Source of the DNA: Bacteroidales bacterium UBA1208
GTDB taxonomy: Bacteria > Bacteroidota > Bacteroidia > Bacteroidales > P3
DNA: 11,772 nucleotides
NCBI GenBank assembly: GCA_002309955.1
Contig: DBXQ01000076.1
Span: 584 to 12,355, forward strand
Direction of reading: 5' to 3'
Shown one piece after another: positions 1 to 6,787 of the stretch (position 1 is its first letter; the number at the start of each line of letters is the position of its first letter). A model generated the notes under the pieces. The model made no database searches and was not told where the DNA came from. It was given only the letters and a program-made list of their open reading frames with translations. Position numbers and translations under genes: made by a program.

Positions 1-281
1 AACTGAGGACTAAGGAGCGACGGAAGTGCAACCGAACCCATATCGGACTCCGAGGCGGACAACAGAATAAAACGGTCATTATCAGTCTTTCTGTTTCACA
101 TGTCTCCGCTTTGCCCATGGAGAGCCTCCGCTGAAGGCTTAGTTAACCTAATGACCGATTTGGGTTGAACAACACTTCTCAATTGCTGTTCCGCAGATTG
201 ACGCTCGGTTGTTCTTCGGTCAAACAGCATAGAACAATCGCCGGGGCACCTCCCAACCGGCAACCAGACAAAAACAGAAAC
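1..281. other. Unassigned stretch, no supported gene
   Basis: These 281 bases lie downstream of the terminator of the barrel-protein gene. Both strands are broken by stops into short frames. The longest minus frame with its own ATG runs 230 to 96 (44 codons); it resembles no family I know and has no visible promoter. A short inverted repeat, AGCCT...AGGCT near 124-140, has no T-run after it. The stretch may be an intergenic region, the decayed end of a gene lying to the left, or an unrecognised RNA; the sequence does not decide between these. Confidence 0.4.
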
Positions 282-311
282 AAAAAAAGTCCTGCTATCA
301 CGCAGGACTTT
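282..311 (-). terminator. Rho-independent terminator of the coiled-coil barrel gene
   Basis: A perfect 10-bp stem (286-295 with 302-311, arms AAAGTCCTGC and GCAGGACTTT) encloses a 6-base loop. Read on the minus strand, the second arm runs into a T tract (complement of the A run at 282-288). It starts 22 bases after the stop codon of the 334-1257 gene. GC-rich inner pairs followed by a U-run make it a standard intrinsic terminator. Confidence 0.88.
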
Positions 312-333
312 AAAAAATGAAAAAAGAAAGAAT

Positions 334-1257
334 TTACAAAACGAAGCGGATACCGAATTCGTGGATTTTCTTGTCGCCGGAGGTATAGGTGGGCAACAGG
401 TTGAAGTAGATCTCAGTACCGGGAGAGAAGATGAGCCAACGGCTCTGGGTGCCGACAGCGACATCGCAACGGAACTGGTTGAATTTAGCACCAGCGGCGT
501 TTTTGGTTCCGAAGTTGATACCGGGGACTACACCAAGATACCAGCCATGGTCATTGTCTTTGTTGATATGGCTGAGCTTAATGGGTATCACGACGGTGCT
601 GAAAGTTCTGGACTCCTCTTTGCCGTTGAACGAATCATGGGTCAAAGGTTGGGCGAGTTCGGCACTGCTGAACAGGTGACTGTAGGTGAGATAAGTGAAG
701 CGGTAGCCGATACCGACATTGAAGTCCCAACGCTTGGCAATGGGGCGATGATAGTCGAAAGTTACACCGACATTGGCACCGATACTGTTGTAGAAACTGT
801 TCTGGGTGTAGATACGACGGTCGGCAAGGATTGAGACAGAGGGGTCGGCGGTGAAGTTGGGATGACGATTCCAAGCTGTGTAATGTTCTTGGCGTTTACG
901 TTTTTTCTCAGCTTTCTTTTGCTCGGCTTTGGCTTTGTTCTCGGCCTTTACCTGCTCGCGTTTGACACGATCCTGCTCTTTCTTGGCGGCTTTTTCGGCT
1001 TCTTTCTGCTGCTCTTTCTGCAGTTTTTGCTGTTCCTTTATGCGCTCTTCCTGCTCTTTTTGAGCGGCTTTCTGCTGTTCTCTTTGCAAGCGTTCCTGTT
1101 CTTTTTGTTGCTGTTCGAGCAGTTCCCGTTGTTCTTTCTGCTGCTGTTTCAACAATGCTTCCTGCTGTTTGGCGCGCTCAATAGAGTCGTTGCTCTGAGC
1201 AAAGGCTGTGCCGGCAGTGAGAGCCATGGCGATTAAAAGAATATAAAATTTCTTCAT
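334..1257 (-). CDS. Outer-membrane beta-barrel protein with long Q/E/K coiled coil
   Basis: This 307-residue protein is probably exported to the outer membrane. Residues 1-20 form a clear signal peptide (MKKFYILLIAMALTAGTAFA, likely cut before Gln21). Residues 23-123 are an almost uninterrupted Gln/Glu/Lys/Arg-rich coiled coil. From about 140 to 307 the sequence alternates polar and hydrophobic residues with many aromatics (for example YRFTYLTY, GWYLGVVPGINFG), and the last strand ends GIRFVL, as in small Bacteroidota porin-like barrels. Family and function are not recognised. I infer that the coiled coil extends into the periplasm as a spacer or tether to the cell wall or a partner, with the barrel as anchor. 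The gene is monocistronic: a tRNA terminator lies upstream and its own terminator downstream. The ATG is chosen because it begins the signal peptide directly; no Shine-Dalgarno is seen. Confidence 0.85.
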   Translation of the reverse strand: MKKFYILLIAMALTAGTAFAQSNDSIERAKQQEALLKQQQKEQRELLEQQQKEQERLQREQQKAAQKEQEERIKEQQKLQKEQQKEAEKAAKKEQDRVKREQVKAENKAKAEQKKAEKKRKRQEHYTAWNRHPNFTADPSVSILADRRIYTQNSFYNSIGANVGVTFDYHRPIAKRWDFNVGIGYRFTYLTYSHLFSSAELAQPLTHDSFNGKEESRTFSTVVIPIKLSHINKDNDHGWYLGVVPGINFGTKNAAGAKFNQFRCDVAVGTQSRWLIFSPGTEIYFNLLPTYTSGDKKIHEFGIRFVL

Positions 1258-1297
1258 AATATATAGATTTTAATTTGGGATGATAACGAAGACTATC

Positions 1298-1305
1298 CAA
1301 TAATA
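1298..1305 (-). promoter_or_regulatory. Possible -7 element for the barrel-protein gene
   Basis: On the minus strand the bases read TATTATTG, one mismatch from the Bacteroidota -7 consensus TAnnTTTG, about 40 bases before the ATG at 1257. No convincing TTTG lies 19-21 bases upstream, where the sequence is only T-rich. A promoter is expected here because the tRNA terminator ends just upstream, but the match is weak. Confidence 0.3.
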
Positions 1306-1332
1306 TTGTACTATGTTAATAAAAAAATAACA

Positions 1333-1368
1333 TAAAAAAAAGAAAGAGTTTTCATGAAACTCTTTCTT
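1333..1368 (-). terminator. Rho-independent terminator after tRNA-Pro
   Basis: A perfect 12-bp inverted repeat (1340-1351 with 1357-1368) has a 5-base loop. On the minus strand it is followed directly by a run of eight T (complement of the A run at 1334-1341). It begins 9 bases past the 3' end of the tRNA, so it closes the tRNA transcript and separates it from the downstream barrel-protein gene. Confidence 0.88.
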
Positions 1369-1377
1369 CCTTTTCAG

Positions 1378-1451
1378 TCGGGGCGAAAAGACTCGAACTT
1401 TCGACCCCTTGCACCCCATGCAAGTGCGCTAGCCAACTGCGCCACGCCCCG
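1378..1451 (-). tRNA. tRNA-Pro, anticodon GGG
   Basis: A 74-base cloverleaf can be folded on the minus strand. The acceptor stem is CGGGGCG/CGCCCCG, with A as discriminator. The D arm has GCGC/GCGC stems around AGTTGGCTA. The anticodon stem CTTGC/GCAAG holds the loop ATGGGGT, giving anticodon GGG after U33. The variable loop has 5 bases, and the T arm GAAAG/CTTTT (one G-U pair) holds TTCGAGT. The C1-G72 pair, A73 and the G35-G36 anticodon bases are the bacterial proline identity elements. It reads CCC and CCU. The 3' CCA is not encoded. It has its own promoter and terminator. Confidence 0.95.
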
Positions 1452-1497
1452 AACTTTATTTGTTCCGATGGTGATTATCTCCTCTCGAAAACGGTTG

Positions 1498-1529
1498 CAA
1501 AAGTACTACTTTTTTTTATTCTAACCAAA
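1498..1529 (-). promoter_or_regulatory. Bacteroidota-type promoter of tRNA-Pro
   Basis: On the minus strand a perfect -7 box, TACTTTTG (complement of 1498-1505), is preceded by TTTG (complement of 1526-1529) with a 20-base spacer. This matches the Bacteroides sigma-ABfr consensus TTTG-N19-21-TAnnTTTG. Transcription would begin near 1490, about 40 bases before the mature 5' end of the tRNA. The -33 box lies inside one arm of the AT-only inverted repeat at 1526-1550. Confidence 0.75.
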
Positions 1530-1550
1530 TTTTTTTTGAAAAAAAATTTG
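1526..1550 (-). repeat. AT-rich perfect inverted repeat, possible terminator of the lon transcript
   Basis: Two 12-base arms, CAAATTTTTTTT (1526-1537) and AAAAAAAATTTG (1539-1550), form a perfect inverted repeat around a single base. It lies 47 bases after the stop codon of the PorE-like gene and just upstream of the tRNA promoter. It has almost no GC, so a terminator role is uncertain; its position between two transcripts is the main argument for one. Confidence 0.5.
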
Positions 1551-1597
1551 ATTCAACTTCTTACAATCAACTCAATTATCTATATTACAGAACACTA

Positions 1598-3034
1598 TCA
1601 CTTTCTAAATAATTCCACAAAGACAGCATCTTTGACATTGTCAAGAGGTGCTTTTTCACCGTTTTCAATACCGTTTTTGAACAAAATACGCACATCGGAG
1701 GGCAAGCGCGATTTTAGGTATCGTTGTATATTGCTGATTCTTCGTTCTATAACCAAATTTGCATACATCTCATCATCGGTCTGCGAACTATATAACGTAA
1801 ACTCTGCCACAATGTTAGGATTATCGCGCAAATAATTAACGACTGGCTGGAGAGTTTCTTCGGCTTGGGGGGTAAGTTCAATGTCGCTGCTTTCGGCGTA
1901 AATATTGTCGAATATCATGACACGGTCGAACGGAAGACGTGAAAGAGTTATGTTCTGAACCTGGGAAGCAATGAGCAAGTCCTCGTTGGGACGGATGAGG
2001 GTTACCGTTTTGGCGACTTGGAAGAATTCGGGTTTGGAGACTTGGAGACAATAGTCGTCACCCGGTTGGGAAAAGAGCCGGTAGGTGCCTGTTGAATCGG
2101 TCTGCACGGCGGAGACAAGGCGTCCGGAGGCCAAAAGCCGCACGTCGACAGAGGGGATGGGGCGCCCATGGTCGTCGGAGACAATACCTGTGAGCATGAC
2201 TCCATCAAGGTCGCCGCTGAAAGTGAAAAGCTGGTCGTGTCCGTTGCGATTGGAAAGCCAGTAGCCTCGGTTGGTTTTGAGGTCGAAAGCCATCTCCCTG
2301 TCGTCGCCGGCACTGTTGATAGGTTCCGGCAAGGGCTGAACCACATAATTGGCAAAGATGACATCGTCGACTTTTGAGCTCTGAGGTATGCGGACAGCAT
2401 AAAGACTGAACCCGGCAGGGGCTCCGGGCATGCCATTGGAGGAGTAGACAAGGTAGTTGCCATAGAAAACGGGACAGATTTCGTCACCCACGGTATTGAT
2501 AGTGTTGCCCAAGTTGACTGGCTTTGACCATCGTTTGCCATTCCAGAATGAACACCAAAGGTCATAACCGTCCAGACCTACTTTGCCTTTGGAAGCGAAA
2601 ATGAGGGTGTTGCCGTCGGCGGAGAACACCGGATGGCAGATGTCACGAAACCACGATTTGATTTCCACATGGCGGTTTTTGAAAAATCGGGCATTGGTGT
2701 GGACATTGAAACTATAAGGAGGTGTGGTTTCGGCAGTGGTGAAGTAGAAAAGACTGTCCCCACCGTTCCGAACCACATAGTTGGCACCGGTGCAGAGACG
2801 GGCGACGGTGGTATCGGGATTAAGTGTACTGATAACACCGTCGGTGGGTGTGGCGCAGAAAAGAACACCGTTTTGATTGGCATAAAGCCGTCCGTCAATC
2901 ATGGTGAGATTGCTGAGTCCCCACGGGAGGGGTACACTGGTGACAGGCGTGACAGAGATAGGCGGCTGGGCGTTGACCACGGACAGAAGACTCGCCACAA
3001 AGATAAAAATGGATATGATCGGTAGTCTCTTCAT
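1598..3034 (-). CDS. PorE-like protein: beta-propeller, CRD and OmpA-like C-terminal domain
   Basis: This exported 478-residue protein is likely periplasmic or outer-membrane associated. Residues 1-22 are a signal peptide ending VNA|Q. Residues about 40-270 resemble a WD40/PD40-like beta-propeller (repeats such as HPVFSADGNTLIFAS and DICHPVF, with DLW and SLY blade ends). Residues about 279-345 form a carboxypeptidase-regulatory-like fold (TGIVSDDHGRPIPSVDVRL...TDSTGTYRL). Residues about 366-476 form an OmpA-like domain with FDNIY, a degenerate TDDE loop and an ERR helix that may retain the Asp/Arg pair used to bind peptidoglycan. In T9SS, PorE has TPR, propeller, CRD and OmpA domains in this order and links the secretion machine to the cell wall. 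This protein lacks the TPRs and has no lipobox cysteine, so it may be a paralogue. It starts 3 bases after lon and is probably co-transcribed with it. The fold assignment is firm; the T9SS role is inferred. Confidence 0.78.
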   Translation of the reverse strand: MKRLPIISIFIFVASLLSVVNAQPPISVTPVTSVPLPWGLSNLTMIDGRLYANQNGVLFCATPTDGVISTLNPDTTVARLCTGANYVVRNGGDSLFYFTTAETTPPYSFNVHTNARFFKNRHVEIKSWFRDICHPVFSADGNTLIFASKGKVGLDGYDLWCSFWNGKRWSKPVNLGNTINTVGDEICPVFYGNYLVYSSNGMPGAPAGFSLYAVRIPQSSKVDDVIFANYVVQPLPEPINSAGDDREMAFDLKTNRGYWLSNRNGHDQLFTFSGDLDGVMLTGIVSDDHGRPIPSVDVRLLASGRLVSAVQTDSTGTYRLFSQPGDDYCLQVSKPEFFQVAKTVTLIRPNEDLLIASQVQNITLSRLPFDRVMIFDNIYAESSDIELTPQAEETLQPVVNYLRDNPNIVAEFTLYSSQTDDEMYANLVIERRISNIQRYLKSRLPSDVRILFKNGIENGEKAPLDNVKDAVFVELFRK

Positions 3035-3037
3035 GTT

Positions 3038-5482
3038 TTATTCTTGGCCAAAAGCGATGGGGAGTGCCTCTTCCATGTCGTGGATATAATGGAAGGTAAG
3101 ACCGTTGAGGTATTCGGCAGGAATCTCTTCGATGTCGCGGCGGTTGTCTTCACACAGGATAAGGTCGGTGATGTCGGCTCGTTTGGCTGCAAGAATTTTT
3201 TCCTTGATACCTCCCACGGGAGTGACAGCACCGCGGAGGGTGATTTCGCCAGTCATGGCAACGGTGGGGATGACCTTGCGATGGGTGAAAGCAGAGACCA
3301 TGGCGACAAACATGGTGATGCCTGCAGAAGGACCGTCTTTGGGAGTGGCCCCCTCGGGAACATGAATGTGGATGTTGCTGTTCTCGATCTTTTCCATGTC
3401 GATATTGAAACGGTCGGCATTGGATTTGATGTATTCGAAAGCAAGGGTGGCGGACTCTTTCATTACGTCACCTAAATTGCCAGTCATGGAGAGAGTTCCC
3501 TTGCCTTTGCTGATGCTGGACTCGATGAAGAGGATTTCGCCTCCCACTTGGGTCCATGCCAAGCCGGTAACGACACCTACTTTGGGCTCTTTGCCACGAC
3601 GCTCGCTGTTGTGTATGGGTAAGCCGAGGATGTCTTTCAGTTCTGTGGCTTTGACTTCTTTGGTCAACTCGTTGCCATTGGCTTTCTGCACAGCACGGCG
3701 ACGGACAATCTTGGCAATGGTTTTGTCAAGCTGACGGACACCGCTCTCACGTGTGTAATCATTGATAATGACTTTAAGCACATCGTTGCTGAACTTGATG
3801 TCGCGTTTGGTGAAACCGTGTTCTTTGAGCTGACGGGGAATGAGATGCCGCTGAGCGATTTCGAGTTTTTCTTCGAGGATATATCCGCTGAGGTCGATAA
3901 CTTCAAGCCTGTCGAGCAGAGCGGGTTGGATGGTGCTGAGCGTGTTGGCCGTAGCGATGAAAAGGACGTTGGAGAGGTCGTAATCGAGTTCAAGGTAATT
4001 GTCGTGGAAAGCCTTGTTCTGCTCGGGGTCAAGGACTTCGAGCAACGCCGACGTGGGGTCACCGTTATGGCTCATGCCTTGCACTTTGTCTATCTCGTCA
4101 AGGACAAACACGGGGTTACTGACACCGGTTTTTTTGATGTTCTGGATGATACGGCCGGGCATGGCACCCACATAGGTCTTGCGGTGACCGCGGATTTCGG
4201 CTTCGTCGTGCAAACCACCGAGAGCGACACGGACATATTTGCGATGCATAGCTTCGGCAATGCTTTTGCCTAACGAGGTCTTGCCTGTACCCGGAGGGCC
4301 CACAAGACAGAGAATGGGGCTTTTCATGTCGCCTTTGAGGCTGAGGACAGCAATGTATTCGATTATGCGCTCCTTGACTTTTTCCATGCCGTAGTGGTCG
4401 CGATCGAGTATTTTACGGGCATGGTCGATGCGAAGGTCGTCTTTGCTGAAAACATTCCATGGCATGTCAAGCAGGAGCTCAACATAATTCAATTCGACTG
4501 TATAGTCGGGGGTTTGGGGAGGGGTACGGCGCAGTTTTTCTATGCTGCGGGAAAAGGCAGCCTCAACCTCTTTGCTCCATTTTTTCTGTTTGGCACGCTG
4601 CATAAGACGGTCGATGTCCTGGTCTGAAGGGCTGCCGCCAAGCTCATCCTGGATGACACGCATCTGCTGGTTGAGGAAATATTCGCGCTGCTGACGGTCC
4701 AGTTCTTGGCGCGTTTTGCCTTTGATGTCTTCACGGACACGGTAATACTCGTTTTCTTTCTGAAGTTGCTCGAGCAATAGTTCGGCACGACGCTCGTATC
4801 CAACGACCTCAAGCATCTGCTGCTTAGGGATGACCGGGATGTCGAGATGGGAGGCTATGAAATTTATAAGGATTTTTTCGCTGGAGATATTGCCGAGAGA
4901 ATCGAAAACATCCTTGGGATTGAGTCCGCGACCACTGTTCTTCAACTGCTGCATGTCAGAGTACTCCTTGCGGATGGCCAAGACACGAGAATGGAAAGAA
5001 CGGGGATGAACCAAGGCACCGTTCTCGTCAAGGAGTACGGCACAGCCACGATAATAAGGTTCAGTAGCGATAATGCGAAGCAAGTGGCACTTCATGGTGC
5101 CTTGCAAGATGGCCATGTGATTGTCGTGAGGGAGGTCGATGACACGAAGAACCCGCGCAATGACACCCGTCGAATAGAGGTCGTCGTATTCGGGTTCGGA
5201 CACATCGTTGCTTTTGGCGACGACAATGATACGCTCGTGCTGCTTCTCAGCATCACGCAACAGTTTGAGCGAGGACTTGCGACCTACGCTGATAGGAAGC
5301 ACCACCCCCGGGAAAAGGACATTGCCATGGAGAGGCAGCAAGGGCATATCGTCGGGTATGGAATCCTCGTTGAGCAGAAAAGATTCGTCGTCCTTGGTGA
5401 CAAGGGGGATTATCTCGGCTCGCGCCGAGAAGCCATCGGAATCGTCAGGCTCGAAAATGTCAATATCTTGAAAAATATCCAT
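3038..5482 (-). CDS. lon: ATP-dependent protease Lon (LonA type)
   Basis: This is a complete 814-residue cytoplasmic LonA protease, which unfolds and degrades damaged and selected regulatory proteins. An acidic N-terminal extension (1-45) is followed by the substrate-binding LAN domain (PLLPLHGNVLFPGVVLP at 47-63, to about 245), a helical linker, and an AAA+ module with Walker A GPPGTGKT (395-402) and Walker B VFVLDEID (458-465). The C-terminal protease domain contains catalytic Ser719 in PKDGPSAG and Lys762 in GGIKEK; their 43-residue spacing equals that of Ser679/Lys722 in E. coli Lon. Length and motifs are intact. The start is chosen because the frame is open from this ATG and the extension is typical of Bacteroidota Lon. 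It lies 123 bases from the MgtC-like gene and just before the PorE-like gene. No known heat-shock operator is seen upstream. Confidence 0.97.
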   Translation of the reverse strand: MDIFQDIDIFEPDDSDGFSARAEIIPLVTKDDESFLLNEDSIPDDMPLLPLHGNVLFPGVVLPISVGRKSSLKLLRDAEKQHERIIVVAKSNDVSEPEYDDLYSTGVIARVLRVIDLPHDNHMAILQGTMKCHLLRIIATEPYYRGCAVLLDENGALVHPRSFHSRVLAIRKEYSDMQQLKNSGRGLNPKDVFDSLGNISSEKILINFIASHLDIPVIPKQQMLEVVGYERRAELLLEQLQKENEYYRVREDIKGKTRQELDRQQREYFLNQQMRVIQDELGGSPSDQDIDRLMQRAKQKKWSKEVEAAFSRSIEKLRRTPPQTPDYTVELNYVELLLDMPWNVFSKDDLRIDHARKILDRDHYGMEKVKERIIEYIAVLSLKGDMKSPILCLVGPPGTGKTSLGKSIAEAMHRKYVRVALGGLHDEAEIRGHRKTYVGAMPGRIIQNIKKTGVSNPVFVLDEIDKVQGMSHNGDPTSALLEVLDPEQNKAFHDNYLELDYDLSNVLFIATANTLSTIQPALLDRLEVIDLSGYILEEKLEIAQRHLIPRQLKEHGFTKRDIKFSNDVLKVIINDYTRESGVRQLDKTIAKIVRRRAVQKANGNELTKEVKATELKDILGLPIHNSERRGKEPKVGVVTGLAWTQVGGEILFIESSISKGKGTLSMTGNLGDVMKESATLAFEYIKSNADRFNIDMEKIENSNIHIHVPEGATPKDGPSAGITMFVAMVSAFTHRKVIPTVAMTGEITLRGAVTPVGGIKEKILAAKRADITDLILCEDNRRDIEEIPAEYLNGLTFHYIHDMEEALPIAFGQE

Positions 5483-5605
5483 CTCTATATTCTTGTAGTA
5501 ATCTTAGTTGCAACTATTGGCTGCTTTTCTCTTCACCATGATGCAGCCCGGCTTGTATATAACACAATGAAACGATTGTTTATACGCAAAAAGGGCAAAA
5601 AAGTT
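5483..5605 (-). promoter_or_regulatory. Spacer upstream of lon with two inverted repeats
   Basis: This is the longest gap inside the gene run, so a lon promoter is likely here, though no good TAnnTTTG box is visible. It holds a hairpin with GTATA/TATAC outer arms (5555-5559, 5581-5585) and ACAAT/ATTGT inner arms (5564-5568, 5575-5579). A second inverted repeat, GGCTGC/GCAGCC (5519-5524, 5543-5548), has an 18-base loop. Neither is followed by a T-run, and neither matches the CIRCE, HAIR or CtsR heat-shock operators. Confidence 0.3.
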
Positions 5606-6061
5606 TCAATTCTTTTTATCTTGATTCCTGTTTTCCAAGAAAATTTCTATATTTTTAATAATCCAGTTGATGAAAAGGATGACAGCCACGGCTATTGCAG
5701 ACTGGCGCCAAAGTCCATAGCCACACATGCATCCCACGGCGGCACTGCACCACACGGTGGCAGCACTGTTGAGTCCATGAATGTTCAGCCCATCCTTCAT
5801 GATGACTCCGGCACCTAAGAAACCGACACCAGTGACCACTTGGGAAAGCACACGAAGATTGTCGTTGTTGACTGGGCCTCCCGACAAGATTGCCGAAGCA
5901 ATGACGCTCTCGGACAACAGGATAAAAAGACAGGCACCCACTGATACCAGCGAATTGACTGCCAATCCAGCATTGCGTTTGCGCAATTGGCGTTCGGCGC
6001 CGATTAGCACACCTCCCACGAGTGCACAGATGAGGCGGTTAAGAAATACATCGTATGGCAT
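5606..6061 (-). CDS. MgtC/SapB-family inner-membrane protein
   Basis: This 151-residue integral membrane protein has about five hydrophobic segments (roughly 5-22, 36-56, 70-88, 98-115 and 119-139). It carries the family signatures GAERQ (21-25), the VVTGVGFLGAGVIMKDG block (75-91) and a GLNSAATVW...AVGCMCGYG stretch (96-116). In other bacteria MgtC relatives are linked to low-Mg2+ survival and inhibition of F-type ATP synthase, while many homologues have no assigned role. This one lacks the C-terminal ACT-like domain of longer MgtC proteins. The GLRTH-type motif common after the first helix is changed to GLAVNS. The gene starts 12 bases after rsmI and probably shares its transcript. Family membership is secure; the physiological role is not. 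Confidence 0.9.
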   Translation of the reverse strand: MPYDVFLNRLICALVGGVLIGAERQLRKRNAGLAVNSLVSVGACLFILLSESVIASAILSGGPVNNDNLRVLSQVVTGVGFLGAGVIMKDGLNIHGLNSAATVWCSAAVGCMCGYGLWRQSAIAVAVILFINWIIKNIEIFLENRNQDKKN

Positions 6062-6073
6062 GTTCTTTTATAG

Positions 6074-6787
6074 TTATTCTACTTCCTTTTCTTCATTATT
6101 AGGGGTGTCTGGGTCTGGGTCAGCCTCGGCCGAGACAATGACCACAATCTCACCCTTCACTTCTTTCGCGGCAAAATGGTCGTGTACCTCTTTGACGGTG
6201 CCACGAACCGTCTCGGCATGCAGTTTGCTGATTTCGCGCGACACACTTACTTGACGGTCGTTGCCAAGTACAGTTTCCAACTCTTCAAGTAACTTTACCA
6301 GCCGGTAGGGCGACTCGTAGATGACCATGGTACGTTTTTCCTCGGCCAATTGCCGGATGGCCGTTTGGCGGCCTTTCTTATGTGGCAGAAAACCGAGAAA
6401 GACAAACCTGTCGCAAGGCAGACCGCTGTCTACAAGAGCTGGGACAAAGGCAGTGGCGCCTGGAAGAGTTTCAACGGCAATGCCGTTTTTGACAGCCTCA
6501 CGCACCAAAAGAAAACCCGGGTCGCTAATGCCAGGAGTGCCGGCATCGGTTACCAGTGCTATCACCTGTCCACTCAACAGACGCTCGATGATACGATTAA
6601 GTGTCTGGTGTTCGTTGAAGATATGGTAAGGCTGCAACGGTGTGGTAATGCCATAATGCTGCATCACCACCCGCGACGTGCGGGTATCTTCGGCTAAAAT
6701 AAGGTCTGCACTCTTCAGCACCTCGACGGCACGGAAAGTCATGTCGCCGAGGTTGCCTACCGGAGTGGGGACTAAGAATAATTTCAT
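6074..6787 (-). CDS. rsmI: 16S rRNA (cytidine1402-2'-O)-methyltransferase RsmI
   Basis: This 237-residue SAM-dependent methyltransferase adds the 2'-O-methyl group to C1402 in the decoding centre of 16S rRNA. The tetrapyrrole-methylase fold is evident from PTPVGNLGD (7-15), AEDTR (32-36), DAGTPGISDPG (81-91), LPGATA (108-113), FLGFLP (130-135), YESPYR (157-162) and SREISKLHAE (183-192). Compared with the roughly 286 residues of E. coli RsmI, it lacks the small C-terminal domain and ends in an acidic tail of about 17 residues. Its ATG overlaps the stop codon of the yebC gene by one base (TAATG), so translation is probably coupled. Confidence 0.96.
   Translation of the reverse strand: MKLFLVPTPVGNLGDMTFRAVEVLKSADLILAEDTRTSRVVMQHYGITTPLQPYHIFNEHQTLNRIIERLLSGQVIALVTDAGTPGISDPGFLLVREAVKNGIAVETLPGATAFVPALVDSGLPCDRFVFLGFLPHKKGRQTAIRQLAEEKRTMVIYESPYRLVKLLEELETVLGNDRQVSVSREISKLHAETVRGTVKEVHDHFAAKEVKGEIVVIVSAEADPDPDTPNNEEKEVE

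Noticed and set aside
96..491. Minus-strand frame of 131 codons overlapping the end of the barrel gene
   Set aside because: Its first half is out of frame with the beta-barrel coding sequence and it reads through the terminator at 282-311; only the last 44 codons lie outside the real gene, and they have no known family.
900..1190. Short tandem-like CTGTTCTTTTTG-type repeats, considered as a repeat array or CRISPR
   Set aside because: The units are irregular, without constant spacers, and are the codons of the Q/E/K coiled coil.
862..1236. Plus-strand Phe/Leu-rich frame that looks like a membrane protein
   Set aside because: It is the antisense of the Gln/Glu/Lys codons of the coiled coil, which give Phe and Leu when read in reverse; no start signal or terminator supports it.
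4847..5818. Plus-strand open frame of 323 codons opposite lon and the MgtC-like gene
   Set aside because: It runs through the intact Lon N-terminal domain, the lon spacer and the MgtC C-terminus; it has no domain and no promoter.
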